From an uncultured Collinsella sp. (GTDB taxonomy: Bacteria; Actinomycetota; Coriobacteriia; Coriobacteriales; Coriobacteriaceae), in NCBI GenBank assembly GCA_902467875.1, contig CABQWP010000004.1, positions 5,187-69,186 of the forward strand: DNA of 64,000 bases, given 5' to 3'. The notes beneath the pieces were generated by a model. The model saw nothing but the letters and a program-made list of their open reading frames with translations, made no database searches and was not told where the DNA came from. The position numbers and the translations under genes are program-made. Below, one piece after another: positions 51,278 to 60,397 of this stretch. Numbering within the stretch: position 1 is the stretch's first letter; every line of letters begins with the position of its first letter.

Positions 51278-52276
51278 TTAGCGCGCCATTGCATCGCGGC
51301 CGGCCTCGACCCGCTTGCGCTGGGCGGCGCGCTCCTCGCCGGTCAGACGCTCAAAGAAGTGTCCGATAAGCGAGGCGAGCACCTGCTGAAACAACGTTCC
51401 ACACATGACGGGAAACACAACTTCGCCCGGAAAGTATTGCGTGGCGATGACGGCGCCCGAAGAGATATTGCGCATGCCGCAGGTAAAGCACATGGTGGTC
51501 GTCTCGCTATACGGCAGGTGCAACGCGCGGGCGACCAGAATGCCCACGACAAAACCGCTGATGGCGAAGACCAAAATAAAGAGGGCGACTTCCAGGCGCA
51601 CCGCGTTCATGTGCAGCACGTACTCGCTCATGGCGGTGGAGTTGGACGCGATGACGCCCATCATCATAAATTTGCAGGCGGGCGAGAGCGCGGGGGAGAG
51701 CTTCTCGTGGCCCCAGCCGCGCGTAAGTTCGTTGATTACGATGCCAAGGATGGCGGGGATGGCAATCATAAAGGCCATGTTCTGCATCATGCTCGGAACA
51801 TCGATTGCGACGGTGGCACCCAGCAGGAGCTTGAGCGTGAGCGGAATCGTCACGGGCGATATAACCGAGGACGTCAGGATGATGGTGAGTGCGAGCGGGC
51901 CGTTGCCGCCGAACATGCTGATCCACATAAAGGCAGTGACTGCCACGGGTACGCTGTACTCGATCACGATGCCGCAGACAAGGTTGGGGTTGGAGCCAAA
52001 GAACAGTGAGCCCATGACATATGCCGCGATGGGGATGAGCACGGCCGAGACAAATAACGCCAAAATCAGATGAAGGGGACGGCGGAACACCTCGGCCACC
52101 TGGTGAAAGGTGTTACTGAGTGCACCCTGAAACGTCATAAAGGCAAACAAGGTGGGAACGATGGGCTTGAGAACGCCGATCTGCTGAGGAAAGAGCACGC
52201 CGAGCGCCACGCAAATCGGAACGATGATCTGCATGTACCCCGCGAGAAACTTGCCCAGTCCAACCCATTGCTTCAT
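51278..52276 (-). CDS. Bile acid:sodium symporter (BASS) family protein
   Basis: A 332-residue membrane protein with about nine helices. VPTLFAFMTFQGALS and the ALGVLFPQQIGVLKPIVPTLFAFMT region, FTCGMRNISSGAVIA and Pro/Gly-rich helix ends match the BASS/SBF family. Members transport bile acids, sterols, pyruvate, pantothenate or other organic anions; in a gut actinobacterium bile-salt related transport is tempting but unproven. The start is placed at ATG 52276; the frame stays open to 52495 over sequence without a ribosome site. Confidence 0.82.
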   Translation of the reverse strand: MKQWVGLGKFLAGYMQIIVPICVALGVLFPQQIGVLKPIVPTLFAFMTFQGALSNTFHQVAEVFRRPLHLILALFVSAVLIPIAAYVMGSLFFGSNPNLVCGIVIEYSVPVAVTAFMWISMFGGNGPLALTIILTSSVISPVTIPLTLKLLLGATVAIDVPSMMQNMAFMIAIPAILGIVINELTRGWGHEKLSPALSPACKFMMMGVIASNSTAMSEYVLHMNAVRLEVALFILVFAISGFVVGILVARALHLPYSETTTMCFTCGMRNISSGAVIATQYFPGEVVFPVMCGTLFQQVLASLIGHFFERLTGEERAAQRKRVEAGRDAMAR

Positions 52277-52414
52277 ATGCTCTTGTGACTCCCTATGCCC
52301 GTGAATCCGTTTGAATGGATATGCTAGACGCTCGCATGCGTCCGTGCGGCTGAAACGCCCGATTATTTCGAGGCTATTACCGACATCGTTTACCGAAACC
52401 GCGGTGTGCTGCGG

Positions 52415-52443
52415 CGATTTGCGTCCGCGCTGCACGGTATAAT
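52415..52443 (+). promoter_or_regulatory. Likely promoter of the recJ-helicase gene
   Basis: A perfect TATAAT (52438-52443) preceded by a GG dinucleotide lies 109 bp before the recJ ATG. The -35 region 17 bp upstream (CGATTT) matches poorly, so the promoter may need an activator. Confidence 0.45.
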
Positions 52444-52551
52444 AAATCTGTTCAACAGATCTGCCTGCCGAAGCGGGTATACACAGAGGACTCATCGCTA
52501 TGAACCGTGAGAGGTATCGCGGCGACCTGCCCCTATCGGGGGTGGGCGCCT

Positions 52552-55500
52552 ATGTCATCGCTTAAGACGACGCATCGCTGGGCGGTCGCTCAGCAAAAGC
52601 CCGAGCTCGAAAAGGAGCTTTCGGCTGGTCTGGGCATACCCGGGCTGGTGGCGCGCATTATGGTTGCGCACGGCATTACATCCATCGAGGAAGGCCAGCT
52701 TTTTTTGACGCCTTCGCTCGATCGCGACTGGGCGGACCCACTCGTTATTCCGGGCATGGCGGTCGTCGCCGACCGCGTTGAGCGTGCTATTCGCAGCCAC
52801 GAGCGCATCGCCGTCTTTGGCGATTTTGACGTCGACGGCATTACGTCGACTTGTCTGTTGACCGAGGCGTTGCGTTCGTTTGGCGCCAACGTCACGCCGT
52901 TTATTCCGCACCGCTTTGACGAGGGCTACGGCCTGTCGCGTGCGGCGCTCGACCGCGTCAACGAGCTCGCTCAACCCAACCTGATCGTGACCGTCGATAA
53001 CGGTATCGCTGCCAAGGAAGAGGTTTCCTATCTGGAGAGCTTGGGAATCGATTTGGTGGTCACGGACCATCACGAGCCGTCCGATCAGGTGCCGCAGGGC
53101 GTGCCCTTGACCGATCCCAAACTCGAGGATGAGGGCCCCTCACGCGAACTTGCCGGTGCCGGTGTGGCGCTCAAGCTGGTGCAGGTTTTGGGCGAGCGTC
53201 TGGGTAAGCCGTCGTATTGGCGTTCGCTGATTGAGGTTGCGGCGCTGGGCACCGTGTCTGACATGATGCCATTGACGGCCGAGAACCGCGCGTTGGTCGC
53301 CGAGGGCATCCAACAGATGCGCGTGACGGCTCGTCCCGGCTACATTGCGCTTGCAGCGCTCGCCAAGGCCGACCTTTCTACCATTACGGCGGACGGTCTA
53401 TCGTTCTCGCTCATTCCCCGCTTAAACGCCGCCGGCCGCATGGCCGATCCCAAGCTGGCGCTCGACCTGCTGCTTGCCCGCGATCCTATCGAGGCAAGTG
53501 CACTGGCGGCCGAGCTCGAGGAGATCAACCGTCAGCGTCGCGAGATTGAGGCGGAGCTCACGCGTGATGCCATGGCAAAGGTCGAGGAGACCTATGATGG
53601 CGGTCGCGCAATCGTCGTGGGTGGCGAGGGCTGGCACGAGGGCGTTAAAGGCATCGTGGCGAGCCGCCTTACCAACCGATATCACGTGCCGGCGTTGCTC
53701 TTCTCTATCGAGGACGGTATAGCACGTGGCTCGGGTCGCTCGGTGGGCAAGGTCAACCTGTTCGAAGCCGTCGAGCGCTGCTCCGACCTGCTGATTCGCC
53801 GCGGCGGACATGCCGGTGCGGTGGGCGTGACCATCGAGGCGTCTAAGCTCGATGAGTTTCGTCGTCGCCTTTCCGCCGTGTTGTCCGAGCTTCCCGCCGA
53901 GGACTTTGAGGACACCGACGAGGTTGCCGCCACGGTTGACCTTTCCGAATTGAATATCGAGACCATCGAGCAGATTTCCCGCCTTGAGCCGTTTGGCCAG
54001 GGTAATAAGGTGCCGCTGCTGGCTGCCGAGGGCGTGACGATGTGCGATCGCGCCGTGGTGGGCAAGACCGGCGAGCATATGCGCTTCGTGGCGACGGATG
54101 GCGCCGCGAGCGTGCCGGCCATCATGTTTCGTGTGCCGCAGATCGATAGGCTTATCAATTGCGACAGCGCTGTCGACTTGGTGTTCGAGGCCGTTGCCGA
54201 GCATTGGCAAGGTCGCGTAAAGCCAAAGCTCATGATTAAGGATGTCTTGGTCCGCGATACCACGGCGCCCAGCGTTGACGACCCGGCATGTGAGCTTCGC
54301 CGCGGCGTACAACCGGCGGATTCTGGACTGCGCCTGGAGTCGCGTAAACGCGAGACGCTTGCCCAGCTTTCCTATACCGAGCTCACGCGCTCACTCATTC
54401 ACAGCTTTATCGGATCGAACCAGCCGCACCGCGCGCAGGTCGAGGCGCTCGATGCCCTGGCCGATCACCAAAGTGTTCTGGCCGTTATGGGAACGGGGCG
54501 CGGCAAGTCTCTTATCTTCCATGTGCATGCCGCGCGCGAGGCGGTTCTTCGCGGGCGTGCGAGTATCTTTGTCTATCCGCTGCGCGCGCTCGTTGCCGAC
54601 CAGGCCTATCACCTCTCGTCGACGATGGCCGCGCTCGGCATTGGCGTAGGCGTGCTGACCGGCGAGACCGTGGAAGCCGCGCGCGATGACGTGTTTGCCG
54701 GCCTGGCTTCGGGTCGCACCGGCATCGTTCTCACGACGCCTGAGTTCCTTTCCATCCATCGCGATCGCTTTGCGCGTTCTGGACGTATCGGCTTTGTCGT
54801 TATCGATGAGGCACACCATGCCGGCCTTGCCAAGGGCGGTGACCGGAGCGCATACCTCGACATGCCCGATATTCTCAAGGCCCTGGGCAACCCCGTTGTC
54901 ATGGCCGCGACTGCCACCGCAACGGCTCCGGTTGTGGCCGAGCTCGCCCGCGTGCTACCGATTACCCGCACGGTGGTTGACGAGACGGTGCGCGAGAACT
55001 TGCAGCTCGAGGATGACCGAGACCTTGCGAGCCGCGAAAATCGCCTGGTGTCGATCGTGGCGACGGGGGAGAAGACCGTTATCTATGTGAACTCACGCGA
55101 CCAGTCCGTGGCGCTTGCCAAGACGTTGCGCAAACGCGTGCCCGACTGTGCGACCCAGATCGCGTTCTATAACGCCGGGCTTGCGCGCTCCGATCGCCGC
55201 CGTGTTGAGGAAGCCTTTAGAGACGGAAGTCTCAGCTGCATCGTTTCAACCTCGGCCTTCGGTGAGGGCGTCAACCTGCCCGATATCCGTCATGTCGTGC
55301 TCTACCACATGCCGTTTGGCGCGATTGAGTTTAACCAGATGAGCGGCCGTGCCGGCCGCGATGGACAGCCCGCCGTGATTCACCTGCTCTATTCGTCGCG
55401 TGACGCTCGTATTAATGAGCGCCTGCTCGATTGTTACGCGCCCGAGCGCGATGAGCTTGTCACGCTCTATCGAGCGCTGCAGACCATGTGGCGCTCCAAC

Positions 55501-55839
55501 CGTGGCAAGACGGGGGACGATTCATTCTGCGCAAGCGATATCGACATTGCGCAGATGTGTCTTGCCATCGATGCCCGCACGCCGGTCGACGAGCGCTCGG
55601 TGGAAAGCGGCCTGGGAATCTTCGAAGAACTCGGTTTCTGCCGCGTTTCGGGGTTTGACGATACGCGTCGCATCGCGATGGCGGAAAACCCCGGTCGCGT
55701 GCAATTAAGCAGGTCAATTCGCTATTTGGAGGGCTTGCGCTCGCGCATGGAGTTCACGGCTTTTCGGAGTTGGGCACTCGATTCGTGCGCTTCTGATATG
55801 CTAGCCAAAGTTAACCGCCCGATCGTACCGCGGGCCTAG
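52552..55839 (+). CDS. recJ: RecJ single-strand exonuclease fused to a RecQ-like helicase
   Basis: A 1095-residue protein. The N-terminal half is RecJ: DHH/DHHA1 nuclease motifs DFDVDG (91-96) and DHH (172-174), followed by FSLIPRLNAAGRM, GSGRSVGK and a helix-rich OB region. The C-terminal half is a complete SF2 helicase: GTGRGKSLIF (near 646), DEAH (752-755), AATATATAPVV, and STSAFGEGVNLPD with MSGRAGRDGQP. This joins the 5'-3' exonuclease and a 3'-5' helicase that in many bacteria act together as RecQ-RecJ in the RecF repair pathway. The ATG at 52552 has GGGGGTGGG upstream; an upstream GTG is possible. Confidence 0.85.
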   Translation: MSSLKTTHRWAVAQQKPELEKELSAGLGIPGLVARIMVAHGITSIEEGQLFLTPSLDRDWADPLVIPGMAVVADRVERAIRSHERIAVFGDFDVDGITSTCLLTEALRSFGANVTPFIPHRFDEGYGLSRAALDRVNELAQPNLIVTVDNGIAAKEEVSYLESLGIDLVVTDHHEPSDQVPQGVPLTDPKLEDEGPSRELAGAGVALKLVQVLGERLGKPSYWRSLIEVAALGTVSDMMPLTAENRALVAEGIQQMRVTARPGYIALAALAKADLSTITADGLSFSLIPRLNAAGRMADPKLALDLLLARDPIEASALAAELEEINRQRREIEAELTRDAMAKVEETYDGGRAIVVGGEGWHEGVKGIVASRLTNRYHVPALLFSIEDGIARGSGRSVGKVNLFEAVERCSDLLIRRGGHAGAVGVTIEASKLDEFRRRLSAVLSELPAEDFEDTDEVAATVDLSELNIETIEQISRLEPFGQGNKVPLLAAEGVTMCDRAVVGKTGEHMRFVATDGAASVPAIMFRVPQIDRLINCDSAVDLVFEAVAEHWQGRVKPKLMIKDVLVRDTTAPSVDDPACELRRGVQPADSGLRLESRKRETLAQLSYTELTRSLIHSFIGSNQPHRAQVEALDALADHQSVLAVMGTGRGKSLIFHVHAAREAVLRGRASIFVYPLRALVADQAYHLSSTMAALGIGVGVLTGETVEAARDDVFAGLASGRTGIVLTTPEFLSIHRDRFARSGRIGFVVIDEAHHAGLAKGGDRSAYLDMPDILKALGNPVVMAATATATAPVVAELARVLPITRTVVDETVRENLQLEDDRDLASRENRLVSIVATGEKTVIYVNSRDQSVALAKTLRKRVPDCATQIAFYNAGLARSDRRRVEEAFRDGSLSCIVSTSAFGEGVNLPDIRHVVLYHMPFGAIEFNQMSGRAGRDGQPAVIHLLYSSRDARINERLLDCYAPERDELVTLYRALQTMWRSNRGKTGDDSFCASDIDIAQMCLAIDARTPVDERSVESGLGIFEELGFCRVSGFDDTRRIAMAENPGRVQLSRSIRYLEGLRSRMEFTAFRSWALDSCASDMLAKVNRPIVPRA

Positions 55840-55854
55840 GGGAAGGGGACCTCG

Positions 55855-58215
55855 ATGGACGCCGCAGCCCGTACCGCCCATGATTCCACCCTCCAGCCGT
55901 TTTCGGAGATGGAGCACTATAAGCATGCCGATGAGCTGCCGCCCGAGATTATGGCGGATAGCTACGACAAGCTGGAGCGTATGTGCCTCAAATATATGAA
56001 CGCGGACGACTTCTCCAAGGTGGAGCAGGCCTACTGCTTTGCTGCCGAGAAGCACTGCAACCAAAAGCGGCGCTCGGGCGAGATGTACATTAACCATCCC
56101 GTCGAGGTAGCTATCATTCTGGCCGACCTCAAGATGGACTGCGATGTGGTGTGCGCCGCGCTGTTGCACGATACCGTCGAGGATACCGAGACCTCGCTTA
56201 CCGATGTTTCCGGCCTGTTTGGCGATACGGTGGCCGAGCTCGTCGATGGCGTGACCAAGCTCACCAACATCGAAGTCGACAGCATGGACGAGAAGCAGGC
56301 CCTCACGCTGCGCAAGATGTTCCTTGCCATGTCCAAGGACATCCGCGTCATCATCGTCAAACTCGCCGACCGCCTGCATAACATGCGCACGCTTGCCGCC
56401 CTGCGCGAGGACCGCCGTCTGTTTAAGGCGCGCGAGACCATGGACGTATACGCGCCTCTGGCCGACCGCCTGGGCATGAGCTCTATCAAGTGGGAGCTCG
56501 AGGACCTGTCCTTCTTCTACTTGGAGCCCGATGCCTACCAGCGCATCGCGCGCATGGTAGCCGAGTCGCGCGAGGTTCGCGAGCGTTATCTGGCCGAGAC
56601 CATCAAGACGCTCACCGATGAGCTCAATCGCATTGGTCTTGAGGGCTTTCAGATCAACGGTCGTTCCAAGCACTATTGGTCCATCTATCAAAAGATGAAG
56701 CGCAAGGGCAAGGAGTTCTCCGAGATTTACGACCTGGTGGCGCTGCGCGTCATCACTCATTCGGTGCGCGATTGCTATTCCACGCTTGGTGCCGTGCATA
56801 CCTTGTGGCATCCCATGCCCGGTCGCTTTAAAGACTATATCGCCATGCCCAAGGTCAATAACTACCAGTCGCTCCATACGACGGTTATCGGCCCCACGGC
56901 CCGCCCGCTCGAGATTCAGATTCGAACCTATGAGATGCACGAGCAGGCCGAGTACGGCATTGCCGCCCACTGGCTCTATAAGAAGTCGGGCGGATCGTCT
57001 GCGTCTAAGACCAATGATGCCCAGCGTCTAGACGACCAGATTAACTGGCTTAAGCATTCACTCGATTGGGCGGCGTCTGACGAGATCACCGATGCCAAGG
57101 AATACTTGCACTCGCTGAAGGTCGACTTGTTTGACCAGGAGATTTTTGTCTTTACGCCCAAGGGCGAGGTCATGGCGCTTCGTGCCGGCTCTACACCGCT
57201 CGACTTTGCCTACGCCGTTCATACCGAGGTCGGTAACCACTGTGTCGGCGCCAAGATCAACGGTGCGGTGGCGCCGCTCACGCACGAGATCAAGACGGGT
57301 GACCGTGTCGAGATCCTGACCAACAAGAGCTCTAAGCCGTCGCGCGATTGGCTCAAGATCGTCAAGACGCCTTCGGCCAAGTCAAAGATTCGCCGTTACT
57401 TCGCCGCCGCGACCAAAGACGATGACGCTGCTGCCGGCCGCGATATACTGGCTAAGGACCTGCGCAAGCGCGGGTATGGCATCTCTACGCCGCGATCCAC
57501 GCGTGCGCTCAACGCCGTGGCGGAGCAGTTTAACTTCAAGCAGCTCGAGGACCTTTTTGCAGCCGTTGGCGCGGGCAAGGTCGCCCCGCGCGCTGTGGGC
57601 AATAAGGTCGAGCAAATCTTGGACCCCAAGCCCGAGGAACAGCTCACCAAGGCCGAGGCTATCGCCGAGGTCGTCAAGCAGCCTGCCCGCGGCTCCAACC
57701 GCAAGCCGCAAAAGCGCGGCAAGAGCGCGAGCAACGGCATTATCGTCAAGGGCGAGAGCAACAGCGGTCTGCTGGTCCGTCTGGCGCATTGCTGCAATCC
57801 GGTGACGGGCGACGATATCGTCGGCTTCATCACGCGCGGCCGAGGTGTCTCGGTGCATCGTGCCAACTGCCCCAACGTCAAGGGCCTCATGGAGCACCCC
57901 GAGCGCATGATTGACGTAGAGTGGGATGGTGCTGCCGATACGCTTTTCCAGGTCGAGATTGTGGTCGAGTGCCTGGATCGTATGGGCCTGCTCAAGGACG
58001 TCACCATCGCCATTGGCGATGCAGGCGGCAATATCCTTTCCGCCGCCACCTCGACCAACCGCGAGGGCATTGCGACCCTGCGTTTTATGGTCGAGATCTC
58101 GGACGCGAGTGGTCTGGATCCGCTGCTGGCATCGATTAGCAGCGTCGACTCGGTCTACGATGCACGCCGTTTGATGCCTGGCGAGGGTGGGGCTCAGCTC
58201 AAGCGTCGCGTATAG
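55855..58215 (+). CDS. rel: Bifunctional (p)ppGpp synthetase/hydrolase (Rel/SpoT-RelA type)
   Basis: A 786-residue stringent-response enzyme. The N-terminal HD hydrolase domain (H105-D106 in LLHDTVEDTE, and DGVTKLTN) is followed by the synthetase domain (DLVALRVITHSVRDCYSTLG ... MPKVNNYQSLHTTVIGP), a TGS domain (about 410-475, FTPKGEVMALRAGSTPLDFAY) and a C-terminal ACT domain. The intact HD and synthetase motifs support both making and degrading (p)ppGpp. The gene starts 15 bp after the recJ stop, so the two may be co-transcribed. Confidence 0.93.
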   Translation: MDAAARTAHDSTLQPFSEMEHYKHADELPPEIMADSYDKLERMCLKYMNADDFSKVEQAYCFAAEKHCNQKRRSGEMYINHPVEVAIILADLKMDCDVVCAALLHDTVEDTETSLTDVSGLFGDTVAELVDGVTKLTNIEVDSMDEKQALTLRKMFLAMSKDIRVIIVKLADRLHNMRTLAALREDRRLFKARETMDVYAPLADRLGMSSIKWELEDLSFFYLEPDAYQRIARMVAESREVRERYLAETIKTLTDELNRIGLEGFQINGRSKHYWSIYQKMKRKGKEFSEIYDLVALRVITHSVRDCYSTLGAVHTLWHPMPGRFKDYIAMPKVNNYQSLHTTVIGPTARPLEIQIRTYEMHEQAEYGIAAHWLYKKSGGSSASKTNDAQRLDDQINWLKHSLDWAASDEITDAKEYLHSLKVDLFDQEIFVFTPKGEVMALRAGSTPLDFAYAVHTEVGNHCVGAKINGAVAPLTHEIKTGDRVEILTNKSSKPSRDWLKIVKTPSAKSKIRRYFAAATKDDDAAAGRDILAKDLRKRGYGISTPRSTRALNAVAEQFNFKQLEDLFAAVGAGKVAPRAVGNKVEQILDPKPEEQLTKAEAIAEVVKQPARGSNRKPQKRGKSASNGIIVKGESNSGLLVRLAHCCNPVTGDDIVGFITRGRGVSVHRANCPNVKGLMEHPERMIDVEWDGAADTLFQVEIVVECLDRMGLLKDVTIAIGDAGGNILSAATSTNREGIATLRFMVEISDASGLDPLLASISSVDSVYDARRLMPGEGGAQLKRRV

Positions 58216-58301
58216 GCGTGACGAGCGCGCGACAGTAATGATATTGGTTACGTTCGGGGCATCGTTTGATGCCTCGACGTTTATAGAAGGAGGGCGCACG
58301 C

Positions 58302-58985
58302 ATGGACGCTGCGGCTTTGGACTTAACCCCTCGGGGTACGGCTTCGATTGAGGTGCTTGTAAACGGGCCCATCCAGACCAACAGTTACGTCGTTATTTCG
58401 AGTGGCGAATGCTTGATTATCGATCCCGCTTGGGAAGGCGAAAACCTCGTTGCGCACATCCGAGCCGAACACCCTGGCGTGCATGTGCTCGGTTCCGTCT
58501 GCACGCACGGTCATGCCGACCATGTTGGCGGTGTAGCCGGAGTTCGGGCCGCCGTTGGCGCTGACGCCTTGTACGAGCTGTGTGTTAAGGATGCGACTGT
58601 GCCGCATGCGAATATAGAGGAGCAGCGAGTGATGTGGGGCATCGAGACGCCCGATCCGGGCGAGCCGACGCGGCTGCTTGCCGAGGGCGATACCATTGAG
58701 CTAGGCGACATTTGCCTGCAGGTTATCGAGGCGCCCGGGCATACGCCGGGTGGCATTGTCTTGTTTGCTGCCACCGAGCAGGGGAACATTGCCTTTGTGG
58801 GCGATACACTATTCCCGGGCAGCCACGGCCGTACCGACCTTTCCGGCGGAGACGAGGCGGCGATTCTGCGCTCGCTCTCCAAGCTCGCCCGGCTTCTCCC
58901 GCCCGATACCGTTTGCCTAACCGGCCATGGCGATTCGACCACTGTGGCACGCGAGCTTATGCAGAACCCTTTCATGCAGATGTAG
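58302..58985 (+). CDS. MBL-fold hydrolase (glyoxalase II-like)
   Basis: A 227-residue metallo-beta-lactamase-fold protein. The zinc motif HxHxDH is at residues 69-74 (THGHADH), with APGHTPGG, VGDTLFPGSHGRTDL and a C-terminal TGHGDSTT motif. This pattern fits hydroxyacylglutathione hydrolase-like enzymes; many Gram-positives use them on bacillithiol, mycothiol or other thiol adducts. The spacing and AAGGAGG ribosome site support the ATG at 58302. Confidence 0.85.
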   Translation: MDAAALDLTPRGTASIEVLVNGPIQTNSYVVISSGECLIIDPAWEGENLVAHIRAEHPGVHVLGSVCTHGHADHVGGVAGVRAAVGADALYELCVKDATVPHANIEEQRVMWGIETPDPGEPTRLLAEGDTIELGDICLQVIEAPGHTPGGIVLFAATEQGNIAFVGDTLFPGSHGRTDLSGGDEAAILRSLSKLARLLPPDTVCLTGHGDSTTVARELMQNPFMQM

Positions 58986-59111
58986 CTTTGCAGTCAGCTT
59001 CTGAAGCATGAGAAGCGTCCAAACGTCAAGATATTTTCCCCAACGGGTCGATTCCGTAGGGCAAACGGTCAAAAAAAGTCTGTTTGGACGATATTCGTGA
59101 ACAAACGAACG

Positions 59112-59139
59112 TTTATGCTCGGATACGCCGTGGTAAAAT
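59112..59139 (+). promoter_or_regulatory. Possible promoter of the aldolase gene
   Basis: TAAAAT (59134-59139) follows TTTATG (59112-59117) with a 16-bp spacer, about 40 bp before the aldolase start. The -35 is a weak match. An inverted pair CGTCCAAAC/GTTTGGACG (59016-59024 and 59082-59090) lies just upstream and might be a regulator site. Confidence 0.4.
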
Positions 59140-59179
59140 CACAGGCGTTATCGGAGCAACCTTACAGGAGGTTTCTTTT

Positions 59180-60046
59180 ATGCTCGTCAACGCAGCAGAC
59201 ATGCTCAAGAAGGCCGAGGCCGGCAAGTACGGTCTCGGTGCCTTCAACACCAACAACCTCGAGTGGACCCTGGCTATTCTCCAGGCCGCCGAGGAGGCCA
59301 AGTCTCCGCTGATCCTTCAGTGCACCGCTGGTGCCGCTAAGTGGATGGGCGGTTTCAAGGTCTGCGCCGACATGGTCAAGGCTGCCGTCGAGGCCACGGG
59401 CGTTACCGTTCCCGTCGCCCTTCACCTCGATCACGGTTCTTACGAGGACTGCTTCAAGTGCATCGAGGCCGGCTTCACGTCCATCATGTATGACGGCTCT
59501 CACGAGGAGACCTTCCAGCTTAACCTTGACCGCACCAAGGAGCTCGTTGAGCTTGCCCACTCCAAGGGCATGTCCATCGAGGCCGAGGTCGGCGGCATCG
59601 GCGGCACCGAGGACGGCGTGACCTCCAGCGGCGAGCTCGCTGATCCTGCTGAGTGCAAGCAGATCGCTGACCTGGGCGTCGACTTCCTCGCCTGCGGCAT
59701 CGGCAACATCCACGGCGTGTACCCTGCCGACTGGGCTGGCCTTTCCTTCGAGCGCCTGGGCGAGATCAAGGCCCAGACCGGTGACCTGCCCCTCGTCCTG
59801 CACGGTGGCACCGGCATCCCCGAGGATCAGATCAAGAAGGCCATTTCCCTGGGCATCTCCAAGATCAACGTCAACACCGACCTGCAGCTCGTCTTCGCCA
59901 AGGGCGTCCGCGAGTACATCGAGGCTGGCAAGGATCAGCAGGGCAAGGGCTTTGACCCCCGCAAGCTCCTCAAGCCTGGTCGCGACAACATCGTTGCTCG
60001 CACCAAGGAGCTCATGGAGGAGTTTGGCTCCGTCAACAAGGCGTAA
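59180..60046 (+). CDS. fba: Class II fructose-1,6-bisphosphate aldolase
   Basis: A 288-residue zinc-dependent aldolase that cleaves fructose 1,6-bisphosphate to dihydroxyacetone phosphate and glyceraldehyde 3-phosphate. LHLDHGSYEDC carries the catalytic Asp84 and metal-binding His85; IEAEVGGIGGTEDG and LPLVLHGGTGIPEDQIKKA are the other family motifs. The ATG at 59180 has CAGGAGG upstream; the frame stays open to 59084 but the extension is not conserved-looking. It is followed by repeats and a terminator, with no other glycolytic genes nearby. Confidence 0.93.
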   Translation: MLVNAADMLKKAEAGKYGLGAFNTNNLEWTLAILQAAEEAKSPLILQCTAGAAKWMGGFKVCADMVKAAVEATGVTVPVALHLDHGSYEDCFKCIEAGFTSIMYDGSHEETFQLNLDRTKELVELAHSKGMSIEAEVGGIGGTEDGVTSSGELADPAECKQIADLGVDFLACGIGNIHGVYPADWAGLSFERLGEIKAQTGDLPLVLHGGTGIPEDQIKKAISLGISKINVNTDLQLVFAKGVREYIEAGKDQQGKGFDPRKLLKPGRDNIVARTKELMEEFGSVNKA

Positions 60047-60066
60047 GCGTCGCTAAACTTCCCGCC

Positions 60067-60291
60067 GGAAGCCCCGTCTCCCTACACTGTTTCCTTTGCG
60101 CTCACCTGGCTTCGCTAGAAGTCGCGCCAAGGAAACAGTTCCGGGGGACGGGGCTTCCTTCGTTTACCGCCGCAGGGTTACGAGTCTGAATTAAGAGGGC
60201 TACTGGCTTTGCCAGAAGTCACGCAATGGGAAAAGCTCCGGGTGAACGGGGCCTCCTTCGTTAACTCGCTACAGGGTTACTGGGCTGAATT
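60067..60291. repeat. Palindrome plus two imperfect direct repeats after the aldolase gene
   Basis: A two-part palindrome pairs GGAAGCCCCGTC and ACTGTTTCCTT (60067-60078, 60086-60096) with AAGGAAACAGT and GACGGGGCTTCC (60129-60139, 60147-60158). The sequence from about 60104 to 60192 then repeats with differences at 60201-60291 (about 97-99 bp offset; shared TGGCTT, GAAGTC, GGGGC, TCCTTCGTT, CAGGGTTAC and CTGAATT). The 15-bp units match the array at 41377-41608. The gap 60047-60397 contains these repeats and a terminator. Confidence 0.7.
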
Positions 60292-60321
60292 CATTTTTAT
60301 AGGTACCGTTTATCGGTATTG

Positions 60322-60350
60322 AAAGCCCCTTTGTTGGGGCTTTCTTTTTT
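60322..60350 (+). terminator. Intrinsic terminator of the aldolase transcript
   Basis: AAAGCCCC-tttgtt-GGGGCTTT (60322-60343) is followed by CTTTTTT. It is a classical terminator. Confidence 0.88.
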
Positions 60351-60397
60351 ATCTCGCTACAATGGGCTTCGAGAGTTCTAATGACTTGGAGTTTGGT

